64,000 bases of DNA from CBDDCQ01 sp965226285 (GCA_965226285.1 CBDDCQ010000006.1:248001-312000), one strand, 5' to 3'. Counted from the stretch's first letter, positions 53,188 to 62,381 are shown. Notes: generated by a model from the sequence alone, not told the origin. Made by a program: numbers and translations.

Positions 53188-53529
53188 ATGGCAACTTATA
53201 CGATACAAATAGACGAAAGAACCAAAGAGGGAAAGAAGTTAGCAAAAATGATTAGCGACTACGAAGATAAAATGGAAAAAGGTTGGTTGGTAAAAAAAAC
53301 AAAAGAGGCTTTGAATAGTAAAGATTATAAGCATTTGAATTATACGATAAAAATAGACGAAAGAACCAGAGAGGGAAAGAAGTTAGCAAAAATGATTAGC
53401 GACTACGAAGATAAAATGGAAAATGATTGGTTGGTAAAAAAAACAAAAGAGGCTTTGAATAGTAAGGATTATAAAACATATAAAATGAAAAACTCTAAAC
53501 AGTTTTTCAAATCATTAGGGTGGAATTAA
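53188..53529 (+). CDS. Antitoxin of a RelE/ParE-type system with an internal tandem duplication
   Basis: The 113-residue protein holds the same 48-residue unit twice (YTIQIDERTKEGKKLAKMIS, then DYEDKMEKGWLVKKTKEALN, against YTIKIDERTREGKKLAKMIS and so on), then a tail KNSKQFFKSLGWN. The two copies differ at only a few positions in protein and DNA (period 144 bp, 53197 and 53341). Small Flavobacteriia antitoxins of this kind normally have one unit of 60-90 residues. The end overlaps the toxin gene by 10 bp, the usual order antitoxin then toxin. Its role is inferred from position and style. Confidence 0.72.
   Translation: MATYTIQIDERTKEGKKLAKMISDYEDKMEKGWLVKKTKEALNSKDYKHLNYTIKIDERTREGKKLAKMISDYEDKMENDWLVKKTKEALNSKDYKTYKMKNSKQFFKSLGWN
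53197..53484 (+). repeat. 144-bp direct tandem duplication inside the antitoxin gene
   Basis: Copies at 53197-53340 and 53341-53484 are nearly identical, with long exact runs such as gggaaagaagttagcaaaaa. The reading frame is kept. Confidence 0.93.
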
Positions 53530-53789
53530 TATATAGCAGTAGATTCAAAAAAGATCTTAAAAAAATTAAGGATACCAAATTGAAAAATGGTATTAAATTG
53601 GTTATTTCTAATTTAGAACAAGCACAAGAAATAAAAAATATAATTGGCATACGCAAACTAGAAAGTATCCAAAATACCTATCGCATAAAACGAAAAGAAT
53701 TACAAAACTATAGAATAACCTTAACACACGAAGACAACACCATTATATTAGAATTGATTAGAGTACTACACAGAAAAGACATTTATTAA
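53520..53789 (+). CDS. RelE/ParE-type toxin
   Basis: The 89-residue protein looks like the RelE/ParE superfamily: IYSSRFKKDLKKIKD at the N terminus, a helical middle, then IRKLESIQNTYRIKRKELQN and YRITLTHEDNTIILELIRVL with HRKDIY at the end. Members either cut mRNA on the ribosome or poison gyrase; which applies here is not clear. It starts with GTG at 53520 inside the antitoxin gene. Confidence 0.75.
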   Translation: MELIYSSRFKKDLKKIKDTKLKNGIKLVISNLEQAQEIKNIIGIRKLESIQNTYRIKRKELQNYRITLTHEDNTIILELIRVLHRKDIY

Positions 53790-53863
53790 AGGTGTTTAAA
53801 ATCAAAATAATAGACCCCATCTATTTAAGTTCATATTATTACATTTTTTTAACTCAACTATAC

Positions 53864-53902
53864 TACCAACTGTATGCTTTGTTTTTAAACATTCCCCTTT
53901 AG
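53864..53902 (+). pseudogene. Scrap of a DUF262 gene 3' region
   Basis: taccaactgtatgctttgt (53864-53882) is identical over 19 bases to 52781-52799 inside the second DUF262 gene and stays in the same frame (YQLYALF against YQLYALY), after which it stops. This is a leftover of a duplicated or recombined copy. The rest of 53790-54010 holds no gene. Confidence 0.5.
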
Positions 53903-54015
53903 AACCCTTTTTAGTGTATTTCCTTCGTTTTGAGCATTTCTTAAATAGATTTAATTGTTCTATGAATGTACTTAGTTTTTTAAGGATAAGGGTTTTTATT
54001 TTTGTAAAATAATAA

Positions 54016-54045
54016 TTTGTAACTTGCCAACTTTTAGTAAATTTG
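54016..54045 (+). promoter_or_regulatory. Promoter of the menB operon
   Basis: TTTG (54016-54019) and TAAATTTG (54038-54045) with an 18-bp spacer, 22 bp before the menB ATG. Confidence 0.7.
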
Positions 54046-54067
54046 TAATATAGTAAAGGAAATAAAG

Positions 54068-54883
54068 ATGAAAAAATGGGAAGAGATAAAAGAATATGAG
54101 GATATTGTATTTGAGTATTTCAATGGCGTAGCTAAGGTTACGATTAATAGACCTGAAGTTTATAATGCTTTTCGTCCAAAAACGAATATGGAGATGCTCG
54201 ATGCTTTTGAGGTATGCAGGGAGCGACAGGACGTAGGAGTAGTAATATTGACGGGTATAGGAGATAAGGCTTTTTGTTCAGGAGGTGATCAAAATGTAAA
54301 AGGTGTAGGGGGCTATGTAGATGATACCGGTGTACCTCGTTTAAATGTATTGGATTTACACAAAAAAATACGCTCTTTGCCCAAGCCTGTAATTGCTATG
54401 GTCAATGGGTATGCTATAGGGGGAGGACATGTATTGCATGTGGTATGCGATTTGTCTATTGCTTCAGAAAATGCTATATTCGGACAGACGGGTCCTAAGG
54501 TGGGTAGTTTTGATGCTGGTTTTGGTTCATCTTATTTGGCAAGGCATGTAGGACAAAAGAAGGCTAGGGAAATATGGTTTTTGTGTCAGCAATATAGTGC
54601 TAAGGAGGCTTTAGCTATGGGCTTGGTCAATAAGGTTGTGCCTTTGGAAGAATTAGAACAAACTACTTTACAGTGGTGCGAAATTATATTGCAAAAAAGT
54701 CCTATGGCACTTAGAATGATAAAAAGAGGATTGAATGCTGAATTAGATGGACAAACTGGTTTAATGGAGTTTGCTGGAGACGCTACGATGATGTATTATT
54801 TAATGGAAGAGTCACAAGAAGGTAAAAATGCTTTTCTCGAAAAGAGAAAACCACAATTTCATAAATATCCAAAGTTTCCTTGA
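54068..54883 (+). CDS. menB: 1,4-dihydroxy-2-naphthoyl-CoA synthase
   Basis: MenB closes the second ring in menaquinone synthesis from o-succinylbenzoyl-CoA. The 271-residue protein is a crotonase-fold enzyme with NRPEVYNAFRPKTNMEMLDA, GDKAFCSGGDQNVKG, AMVNGYAIGGGHVLHVVCDL and the MenB-specific GQTGPKVGSFDAGFGSSYLA. Length and all motifs are normal. Other men genes are not in this window. It leads a run with pyrE, an SRPBCC gene and a lipoprotein gene. Confidence 0.97.
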   Translation: MKKWEEIKEYEDIVFEYFNGVAKVTINRPEVYNAFRPKTNMEMLDAFEVCRERQDVGVVILTGIGDKAFCSGGDQNVKGVGGYVDDTGVPRLNVLDLHKKIRSLPKPVIAMVNGYAIGGGHVLHVVCDLSIASENAIFGQTGPKVGSFDAGFGSSYLARHVGQKKAREIWFLCQQYSAKEALAMGLVNKVVPLEELEQTTLQWCEIILQKSPMALRMIKRGLNAELDGQTGLMEFAGDATMMYYLMEESQEGKNAFLEKRKPQFHKYPKFP

Positions 54884-54908
54884 TGAGCCTGAAAAGTATA
54901 AATGAAGA

Positions 54909-55550
54909 ATGATTTTAGACGAAAAAATAGCGCGACAAGTAGCGAATGATTTACTAAAAATAAGAGCAGTGAGATTACAACCCCATGATCCTTTTACATG
55001 GACTTCGGGTATTGAATCCCCTATATATTGTGATAACCGCATTACACTATCTCATATTGAAATAAGAGATAAATTAGTAAATTATTTAGTGGAATTAGTA
55101 ACTCAAAAGTATGAGAGAGTACAAGTAATAGCAGGAGTGGCTACAGGTGCAATTGCAATAGGGGTATTGGTGGCTCATAAGCTCAATTTACCTTTTGTGT
55201 ATATAAGACCTGAATCCAAAAAACATGGTAGAAAAAATCGAATAGAAGGAGTACTTAACGCTACAGATAAGGTGGTGGTGGTAGAAGATTTGATAAGTAC
55301 GGGAAAGAGCAGTTTACAAGCACTTCAAGCAGTAAGGGAAAATGGAAATACAGTTTTAGGTATGGCAGCTATATTTTCGTATGGTTTTGATATTGCTATT
55401 CAAAATTTTGAAAATTCAAATTGTAAATTATATACACTCAGTACTTATGATTATATGATTAAAGATGCGATAAGGTTAAATTACATATCGAGTAAAGAAC
55501 TTGCTACTTTACAAAATTGGAGGAGGAATCCTAATAATTGGAAAAAGTAA
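54909..55550 (+). CDS. pyrE: Orotate phosphoribosyltransferase
   Basis: PyrE adds ribose phosphate to orotate in pyrimidine synthesis. The 213-residue protein has FTWTSGIESPIYCDNR, GVATGAIAIGVLVAHKL, YIRPESKKHGRKNRIEG and the PRPP loop VVVVEDLISTGKSSLQAL. It starts 25 bp after menB and ends 6 bp before the SRPBCC gene. Confidence 0.96.
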   Translation: MILDEKIARQVANDLLKIRAVRLQPHDPFTWTSGIESPIYCDNRITLSHIEIRDKLVNYLVELVTQKYERVQVIAGVATGAIAIGVLVAHKLNLPFVYIRPESKKHGRKNRIEGVLNATDKVVVVEDLISTGKSSLQALQAVRENGNTVLGMAAIFSYGFDIAIQNFENSNCKLYTLSTYDYMIKDAIRLNYISSKELATLQNWRRNPNNWKK

Positions 55551-55556
55551 TTTCAA

Positions 55557-55943
55557 ATGATTATAAACAGTGAAGTGATACGTTTAAATAAATCTGCTAA
55601 GCAGGTATATGATTTTTTAAAAGATGGTAATAATTATAAGATCTTAATGGCTGATCATTTGAGTTCTTTTCAAGCAGAGATGAACTATTTTAGTTTTGCA
55701 CTTAAAGGAATGCCAGTGGTTACGCTTTGTTTGATGGAATGTATTCCAAATGAAAAAATATTATGGACAGCCCCTCGAGGTAAAATCCCATTTTCGCTTT
55801 GTTATCAAATTACAGAGGTACAAGGTAGAGCAAATGTTCAAATTTTTTTCAAAGGTCAATTCAATGCCATGTTAAGGGTAGTAGTACGTAAACCTTTGAA
55901 TGATTTAATAGATGTGGTTAAGGAAAATTTAAAAAATATATAG
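55557..55943 (+). CDS. SRPBCC-fold (START/Bet v1-like) protein
   Basis: A 128-residue protein with the beginning and end of an SRPBCC lipid- or ligand-binding domain: INSEVIRLNKSAKQVYDFLK, ILWTAPRGKIPFSL and the C-terminal helix PLNDLIDVVKENLKNI. Such a gene commonly follows pyrE in Flavobacteriia. No ligand is known. It is 2 bp before the lipoprotein gene. Confidence 0.75.
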   Translation: MIINSEVIRLNKSAKQVYDFLKDGNNYKILMADHLSSFQAEMNYFSFALKGMPVVTLCLMECIPNEKILWTAPRGKIPFSLCYQITEVQGRANVQIFFKGQFNAMLRVVVRKPLNDLIDVVKENLKNI

Positions 55944-55945
55944 AT

Positions 55946-58552
55946 ATGAAAAAAAGTATTTATATATTATATATTTTCTTATGGTTTATAATTTCAAACT
56001 GTGCTTCTGATAGAAATGTGTTTTTACCGATAGATGCGATTCCTTTTAGTAGTTCTATGATTATAGAAACTGAACGTATAGATAGAGTTTATAATGTTTT
56101 ACACAAGAGTAAATTTAATAAGGTGTTGCGGCAAATATCTACGGCAAAACAAATACAAAAAAACTACGAGTCTATTCTTAAATTTTTAGATACTTATAAG
56201 ATAAATCGCAATAGAAAATTTGTAATAGCTAGTATAGATGTAGGACCAGATGAATTTGATTTTTTATGGGTGACACCCACCCATAAACTTTCTCAGGTTC
56301 AATTGCTATCATTTCTGAAAAAAATAGCGAGTATATCTCACTCCAAATATGATGGTATTAGGATAACAAAAGTAGGTTTTAAGTCGAGAAGTGTTCCTAA
56401 CCTGTATATTATTTTTTATAAGGAGGTAATTGTCTTTAGTACTCAAAAGATATTGGTAGAAGATGCCATAAGACATATTCACTCATCTATAAAATTGAGT
56501 GATAGTAAAGAGTTTAAACGGGCATATAAATTAAGAGATAAAGATGCTTTAGTCAATGTATTTATCAATTACAAATATGTGGGTAGTCTGTGTAAAAAAC
56601 TATTGCCAAAGTTTAGAATAAATCATATAGATAGATTTGCCAATTGGACGATTATGGATATAGATATATCATCAGACACCTTTAAATTTTCAGGTGTTAC
56701 CATTGCAAATGATTCTGTACCTCATTATTTGAACCTGTATAGAGATACTCCTGAAAAACAAATTGTGTTAGATAAGGTATTACCCTACAATATGGCTTCA
56801 GCTGTAGTGTTGAATATAGGGGAATTGTTCAAATATCAAAAAAAGCAAAAACAATATTTAGATGTATTGGGAAGGTATAATCCGTTCAAGAGAAATATAC
56901 ATAAGTATAGCTTTGATATGAATCAAATTTTTTTGCCATGGGTAGCAGATGAAATAGCAGTTTTTTATAATAGCCCTCAACCAAACCCCATAGATAATAC
57001 TTTTGCAATAGTACTTGCCAAAGATGCTAAGATAGCTGATGAAAATTTACAAACGATACGTCAAGAAGAGTTATTATACGCTCATAGAGGTTATAATATT
57101 TATAGAGTGAAATATAAAAATATTTTATACCATGCATTTGGAAATATATTTAGGGGTTTAAAACAGCCTTATTATACTATTTTAGGAGATATAGTGATAT
57201 TTTCTAATAATCTTGGACAGATGAAATCTTATATTAATGATTTTTTAGAAGATAGAACCCTATATACAAAGAATGATTATCTTCAGTTAAAAGATGAGTT
57301 AGTATCAGAAACGGGCTTGCTACTTATCGGAAAGAACCCATCTTTTGTAGATTGGTTGTATAGTGTGGTAGATAGGTCTAATTATAGAACCATTCGAAAT
57401 ATAAAAACAGAATTCTCTAATATAAAGTTTGGCTTGGTACAAATTGCAGTAGAAGATGATAATATATTTTTTACCAATGGGATAGTAATATATAACGAAA
57501 ATAAAGATTTAGAAGTGAAACAACTTTGGTCATTACAGTTAAAACATCCGATTAAAAAAATAGTATCACTACCTATAAATCACTATACTAAGAAAAGAGA
57601 AGTGTTGGTACAAGATAAAAATAATATCATACACCTTATAAGTGATAAGGGAAAAGTACTTTGGAGTAAAGAGATAGAAGATACTATCATAGGTAAAGCA
57701 CATCAAGTAGATTTATATAAAAATACGAAGTTACAAATGGTATTTAATACAGCTGAATATATTTATATTATAGATAGAAATGGAAAAACGCTAAGACGTA
57801 TTAGACTGCCTAAATCTACTGACTTACCTATTTCAGTTTTTGATTATGATAATATAAAAAATTATAGGTTCTTGGCGACTGTAGGTAAATTGTTTTATAT
57901 GTATGATAAAAGAGGAAAAATAGTAGAGGGGTTCAAGTTCAAAAGTGCTAGGAATAAAATAAAATACAGTCCTAAACACTATAAGATATACAATAGAGAT
58001 TATATTGTTTTTCAGGACGTTAAGGGGTATATATATATTATAAATCGCAGGGGTAATCACAGGTTAAAGATAAATAAAAGATGGAATATATCACAGAATA
58101 AAATTTATTATAGTACTCCTCTAAAAAGTTGGGTAACTACTACTTCATCTGGGGAACTATTGCAAATAAATCTATCGGGTAAGAGCTTTAAAAGTGCATT
58201 TGAAAATCTTGAACGAGGTCATTATTTTGAATGTATAGATGGAGGTATGCTAACGGTAAATAAATCAGAACTTACTTTTAAAAATAAATATAGTAATTTT
58301 TCTTTTTCTTTTGATTTGCCTAAAGGCGTTCATCAAATTAAAACTATAAAACATAAGTTTCATAAATTTTATACCTTTGTAAATAAGCAAACAGAAAAAG
58401 TTTACATATTAGATGATCAGGGGGAGTTGGTAAATAATTTTCCTGTATATGGAAGTGTGATCCCTATGATAGAAGATATAGATAAAGATAGCAAATATAA
58501 TGTACTCACTATTACCAAAGATGGAACAATTCTAAATTATGCAATGGAATGA
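55946..58552 (+). CDS. Large lipoprotein, beta-propeller-like C-terminal half, function unknown
   Basis: The 868-residue product has a lipoprotein signal (ILYIFLWFIISNC, Cys 19), then a region of about 480 residues without known motifs (for example KHKSKFNKVL-like helices and KILVEDAIRHIHSSIKLSDS). From about residue 520 short repeated strand pairs appear: LWSLQLKHPIKKIVSLP, IHLISDKGKVLWSKEIEDTI, IYIIDRNGKTLRRIRLPKST, FYMYDKRGKIVEGF, IYIINRRGNHRLKI and VYILDDQGELVNNFPVYG. The spacing suggests a seven-bladed PQQ-like propeller. It follows the SRPBCC gene by 2 bp. The last 35 codons were copied along with the neighbouring acyl-CoA synthetase gene. Confidence 0.65.
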   Translation: MKKSIYILYIFLWFIISNCASDRNVFLPIDAIPFSSSMIIETERIDRVYNVLHKSKFNKVLRQISTAKQIQKNYESILKFLDTYKINRNRKFVIASIDVGPDEFDFLWVTPTHKLSQVQLLSFLKKIASISHSKYDGIRITKVGFKSRSVPNLYIIFYKEVIVFSTQKILVEDAIRHIHSSIKLSDSKEFKRAYKLRDKDALVNVFINYKYVGSLCKKLLPKFRINHIDRFANWTIMDIDISSDTFKFSGVTIANDSVPHYLNLYRDTPEKQIVLDKVLPYNMASAVVLNIGELFKYQKKQKQYLDVLGRYNPFKRNIHKYSFDMNQIFLPWVADEIAVFYNSPQPNPIDNTFAIVLAKDAKIADENLQTIRQEELLYAHRGYNIYRVKYKNILYHAFGNIFRGLKQPYYTILGDIVIFSNNLGQMKSYINDFLEDRTLYTKNDYLQLKDELVSETGLLLIGKNPSFVDWLYSVVDRSNYRTIRNIKTEFSNIKFGLVQIAVEDDNIFFTNGIVIYNENKDLEVKQLWSLQLKHPIKKIVSLPINHYTKKREVLVQDKNNIIHLISDKGKVLWSKEIEDTIIGKAHQVDLYKNTKLQMVFNTAEYIYIIDRNGKTLRRIRLPKSTDLPISVFDYDNIKNYRFLATVGKLFYMYDKRGKIVEGFKFKSARNKIKYSPKHYKIYNRDYIVFQDVKGYIYIINRRGNHRLKINKRWNISQNKIYYSTPLKSWVTTTSSGELLQINLSGKSFKSAFENLERGHYFECIDGGMLTVNKSELTFKNKYSNFSFSFDLPKGVHQIKTIKHKFHKFYTFVNKQTEKVYILDDQGELVNNFPVYGSVIPMIEDIDKDSKYNVLTITKDGTILNYAME

Positions 58553-58562
58553 GTTTAATAAT

Positions 58563-60335
58563 TTACGGGTTTCCGTATATTTTTTCGTATAGAGATTTAT
58601 ATTTTTCTAGTATTTGTTTTCTTTTTATCTTTAGCGTAGGGGTGAGTAGTCCATTATCTATGCTCCAAATATCGGGTGTGAGTTCTATCTTTTTTACCTG
58701 TTCCCATTTTCCAAAATTTTGGTTGTAGTGGTCTATTTCTAGTTTCACAGCGTTGATTATTTCGGGGGCAGACGTTATCTCTTCTAGCGATTCTCCTATA
58801 TTAATTTCTTTTTTATTTGCCCATTTTTTTACAAAATCAAAATCCAGTTGTATCAGTGCACTAGGCATTTTTTCTGCTTCTCCTATTACCATTATTTGTT
58901 CTATAAAAGGAGATTGTTTAATATCGTTTTCTAATGCTTGAGGAGAGATATATTTTCCTCCTGAAGTTTTGAATATTTCTTTTTTTCGCCCTGTGATTTT
59001 TAAAAATCCCTGTGAGTTAATTTCACCTATATCCCCTGTGTAAAGATAGCCCTGTTCATCTATCACTTCTTTGGTTTTTGTTTTCTCTTTGTAGTAACCT
59101 TGCATTACATTATCTCCTTTGATGGCAATTTCTCCATCGTTGCATATTTTTACTTTTATATTGCGTATAGGTTTTCCTACGGTACCTATCATAAAGTGCC
59201 CTTGTAATAATTTGGTGTTTACACTTACTACAGGAGAAGTTTCAGACAGACCATATCCTTCTAATATATCTATACCTGCTGCGTTAAACACTTTTGCTAA
59301 TCTGGGTTGTAGGGGAGCACTACCCGATACTATGGTAGTAATTTCACCTCCTAAGGCTTCTTTCCATTTGTTAAAGATAAGTTTACGGGCAATAAATAGT
59401 TTATAATTATACCAACATTTATTTTTACCGTAGATATTATACTGGTTGCCTAGTGATATAGCCCAGAAGAATAACTTGCGTTTTATACCGGAAAGGGCTC
59501 TGCCTTTTGACACGATTTTATCGTAAATTTTTTCTAATAGTCTTGGTACGGCAGTTATAATATGGGGTTTTACTTGTTTGATATTATCTGCCACAGTATC
59601 TATGGATTCTACAAAGTATACGGAAATACCCAAGTATTGATAGAGGTACACTATAGCGCGTTCAAAACTGTGACATATAGGTAAAAAACTCAATGCTTTG
59701 TCTTCTGATTTTAAAGGTACTCGGTCTATAGCATTTATTATATTACTCAATATATTTTTATGAGATAACATTACGCCTTTTGGTGTTCCAGTAGTTCCAG
59801 AGGTATATAGAATGGTAGCCACATCGTTTGGAGTAGTATTACTTTTGAGTTCGTTTACTTGGTCTTGTAAGGTTTTATCTATGTCTTTGTTTAATATTTC
59901 TTTCCAGTATTTGCTTCCTTTTACTTTGTCAAAGGTGTAAATATGCTTTAATTTTGGTATTTTGGTTTGTATATTTTTTAATTTGTCTAATAATTCTTTA
60001 TTCGATACAAAGCAGTGTTCAATTTCAGCATGATTGAATATGTAGATGTAGTCTTTGTCAGACATATTGGTATATACTGGTACGTTTACAGCACCTATTT
60101 GTAGCAGAGCCATGTCTAAGATGCACCACTCTGTACGGTTATTTGAGATGACACCTATATTGTCACCTTTTTTGATACCTATAGAGAGTAAACCTCTACT
60201 TAGTTGATTGATTTGATCGATGTATTGTTGTATAGATATGAACTCCCACTTCCCTTTTATTTTCATACCAAAAGCTCTTTTTTTAGGGTTTGTGTTTAAC
60301 TGATGTGTGGGTATTTCAAATAATTTATTAATCAT
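58563..60335 (-). CDS. Long-chain acyl-CoA synthetase (AMP-forming), copy 1
   Basis: The enzyme activates long-chain fatty acids with ATP and CoA. I place the start at ATG 60335 (590 aa): the longer frame from TTG 60374 would begin inside a TATATTTG promoter element. Motifs are complete: ILYTSGTTGTPKGVMLSHKN (ATP/AMP loop), GYGLSETSPVVSVNTK, GYLYTGDIGEI and KITGRKKEIFKTSGGKYISP. It resembles the FadD-like group with a long C-terminal domain. It ends 10 bp from the convergent lipoprotein gene. A tandem copy lies upstream, with about 20 changed residues of 603 compared over the longer frame. Confidence 0.93.
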   Translation of the reverse strand: MINKLFEIPTHQLNTNPKKRAFGMKIKGKWEFISIQQYIDQINQLSRGLLSIGIKKGDNIGVISNNRTEWCILDMALLQIGAVNVPVYTNMSDKDYIYIFNHAEIEHCFVSNKELLDKLKNIQTKIPKLKHIYTFDKVKGSKYWKEILNKDIDKTLQDQVNELKSNTTPNDVATILYTSGTTGTPKGVMLSHKNILSNIINAIDRVPLKSEDKALSFLPICHSFERAIVYLYQYLGISVYFVESIDTVADNIKQVKPHIITAVPRLLEKIYDKIVSKGRALSGIKRKLFFWAISLGNQYNIYGKNKCWYNYKLFIARKLIFNKWKEALGGEITTIVSGSAPLQPRLAKVFNAAGIDILEGYGLSETSPVVSVNTKLLQGHFMIGTVGKPIRNIKVKICNDGEIAIKGDNVMQGYYKEKTKTKEVIDEQGYLYTGDIGEINSQGFLKITGRKKEIFKTSGGKYISPQALENDIKQSPFIEQIMVIGEAEKMPSALIQLDFDFVKKWANKKEINIGESLEEITSAPEIINAVKLEIDHYNQNFGKWEQVKKIELTPDIWSIDNGLLTPTLKIKRKQILEKYKSLYEKIYGNP

Positions 60336-60371
60336 GGTTGCGTGATTGTAGTTAGAAAAAATTAAACGCTG

Positions 60372-60379
60372 CAAATATA
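60372..60379 (-). promoter_or_regulatory. -7 element of the acyl-CoA synthetase copy 1 promoter
   Basis: On the minus strand it reads TATATTTG; its last TTG is the false start of the longer frame. The real ATG is 37 bases further on. A clear -33 element was not found. Confidence 0.5.
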
Positions 60380-60491
60380 TATTATTTTATAAGAAGGTAT
60401 GAATATGCTCGAATTTTATTAATGTGCATAGCATTAACATTTTATTAGTATTGTTAGTGGAGTATTTTTGTGGTAAAATTAATCGTTAAAA

Positions 60492-60598
60492 TATATGGAA
60501 GTGTGATGCCTATGATAGAAGATATAGATAAAGATAGCAAATATAATGTACTCACTGTTAGCAAAGATGGAATAATTCTAAATTATGCAATGGAATGA
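60492..60598 (+). pseudogene. Copied 3' end of the lipoprotein gene
   Basis: The last 35 codons of the lipoprotein (matching 58446-58552) reappear here, ending NYAME and a stop. They have no start and follow the old sigma-factor upstream region, so this is a by-product of the tandem duplication. A few substitutions (for example gatgcc for gatccc) have accumulated. Confidence 0.88.
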
Positions 60599-60608
60599 GT
60601 TTAATAAT

Positions 60609-62381
60609 TTACGGGTTTCCATATATTTTTTCGTATAGAGATTTATATTTTTCTAGTACTTGTTTTCTTTTTATCTTTAGTGTAGGGGTAAGTAGTCCAT
60701 TATCTATGCTCCAAATATGGGGTGTGAGTTCTATCTTTTTTATCTGTTCCCATTTTCCAAAATTTTGATTGTAGTGGTCTATCTCTAGTTTCACAGCGTT
60801 AATTACTTCGGGAGCAGACGTTATCTCTTCTAGCGATTCTCCTATATTAATTTCTTCTTTATTTGCCCATTTTTTTACAAAATCAAAATCCAGTTGTATC
60901 AGTGCACTAGGCATTTTTTCTGCTTCTCCTATTACCATTATTTGTTCTATAAAAGGAGATTGTTTAATATCGTTTTCTAATGCTTGAGGAGAGATATATT
61001 TTCCTCCTGAAGTTTTGAATATTTCTTTTTTTCGCCCTGTGATTTTTAAAAATCCCTGTGAGTTAATTTCACCTATATCCCCTGTGTAAAGATAGCCCTG
61101 TTCATCTATCACTTCTTTGGTTTTTGTTTCCTCTTTGTAGTAACCTTGCATTACGTTATCTCCTTTGATGGCAATTTCTCCATCGTTGCATATTTTTACT
61201 TTTATATTGCGTATAGGTTTTCCTACGGTACCTATCATAAAGTGCCCTTGTAATGATTTGGTGTTTACACTTACTAAAGGAGAAGTTTCAGACAGACCAT
61301 ATCCTTCTAATATATCTATACCTGCTGCGTTAAATACTTTTGCTAATCTGAGTTGTAGGGGAGCACTACCTGATACTATAGTAGTAATTTCACCTCCTAA
61401 GGCTTCTTTCCATTTGTTAAAGATGAGTTTACGGGCAATAAATAGTTTATAATTATACCAACATTTATTTTTACCGTAGATATTATACTGGTTGCCTAGT
61501 GATATAGCCCAGAAGAATAACTTGCGTTTTATACCGGAAAGGGCTCTGCCTTTTGACATGATTTTATCGTAAATTTTTTCTAATAGTCTTGGTACGGCAG
61601 TTATAACATGAGGTTTTACTTGTTTGATATTGTCTGCCAAAGTATCTATGGATTCTGCAAAGTGTACGGAAATACCTAAGTATTGATAGAGGTACACTAT
61701 AGCCCGTTCAACACTATGGCATATAGGTAAAAAACTCAATGCTTTGTCTCCTGATTTTAACGGTACTCGGTCTATGGCATTTAGTATATTACTCAATATA
61801 TTTTTATGAGATAACATTACGCCTTTTGGTGTTCCAGTAGTTCCAGAGGTATATAGAATGGTAGCCACATCGTTTGGAGTAGTATTACTTTTGAGTTCGT
61901 TTACTTGGTCTTGTAAGGTTTTATCTATGTCTTTGTTTAATATTTCTTTCCAATATTTGCTTCCTTTTACTTTGTCAAAGGTGTAAATATGCTTTAATTT
62001 TGGTATTTCGGTTTGTATATTTTTTAATTTGTCTAATAATTCTTTATTCGATACAAAGCAGTGTTCAATTTCAGCATGATTGAATATGTAGATGTAGTCT
62101 TTGTCAGACATATTGGTATATACTGGTACGTTTATAGCACCTATTTGTAGCAGAGCCATGTCTAAGATGCACCACTCTGTACGGTTATTTGAGATGATAC
62201 CTATATTGTCACCTTTTTTGATACCTATAGAGAGTAAACCTCTACTTAATTGATTGATTTGATCGATGTATTGTTGTATAGATATGAACTCCCACTTCCC
62301 TTTTATTTTCATACCAAAAGCTCTTTTTTTAGGGTTTGTGTTTAACTGATGTGTGGGTATTTCAAATAATTTATTAATCAT
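60609..62381 (-). CDS. Long-chain acyl-CoA synthetase (AMP-forming), copy 2
   Basis: This is a near-identical copy of the gene at 58563. Start at ATG 62381 (590 aa), again rejecting the TTG at 62420 that lies in TATATTTG. Core motifs (SGTTGTPKGVMLSHKN, GYGLSETSPLVSVNTK, LYTGDIGEI, GRKKEIFKTSGGKY) are intact, so it should be active. Changes from copy 1 include SEDK to SGDK, SFER to SVER, VYFVES to VHFAES and LQPR to LQLR; most look mild. Both copies have their own promoter element. Confidence 0.93.
   Translation of the reverse strand: MINKLFEIPTHQLNTNPKKRAFGMKIKGKWEFISIQQYIDQINQLSRGLLSIGIKKGDNIGIISNNRTEWCILDMALLQIGAINVPVYTNMSDKDYIYIFNHAEIEHCFVSNKELLDKLKNIQTEIPKLKHIYTFDKVKGSKYWKEILNKDIDKTLQDQVNELKSNTTPNDVATILYTSGTTGTPKGVMLSHKNILSNILNAIDRVPLKSGDKALSFLPICHSVERAIVYLYQYLGISVHFAESIDTLADNIKQVKPHVITAVPRLLEKIYDKIMSKGRALSGIKRKLFFWAISLGNQYNIYGKNKCWYNYKLFIARKLIFNKWKEALGGEITTIVSGSAPLQLRLAKVFNAAGIDILEGYGLSETSPLVSVNTKSLQGHFMIGTVGKPIRNIKVKICNDGEIAIKGDNVMQGYYKEETKTKEVIDEQGYLYTGDIGEINSQGFLKITGRKKEIFKTSGGKYISPQALENDIKQSPFIEQIMVIGEAEKMPSALIQLDFDFVKKWANKEEINIGESLEEITSAPEVINAVKLEIDHYNQNFGKWEQIKKIELTPHIWSIDNGLLTPTLKIKRKQVLEKYKSLYEKIYGNP

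Larger units (their letters stand above)
58446..60491. repeat. Tandem duplication, left copy (about 2.05 kb)
   Basis: The unit starts inside the last 36 codons of the lipoprotein gene (tatatggaagtgtgat at 58446), spans the acyl-CoA synthetase gene and ends in the intergenic region that in the right copy leads into the sigma factor gene. Offset between copies is 2046 bp. Junction: ttaatcgttaaaa joined to tatatggaagtg at about 60491. Confidence 0.9.
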
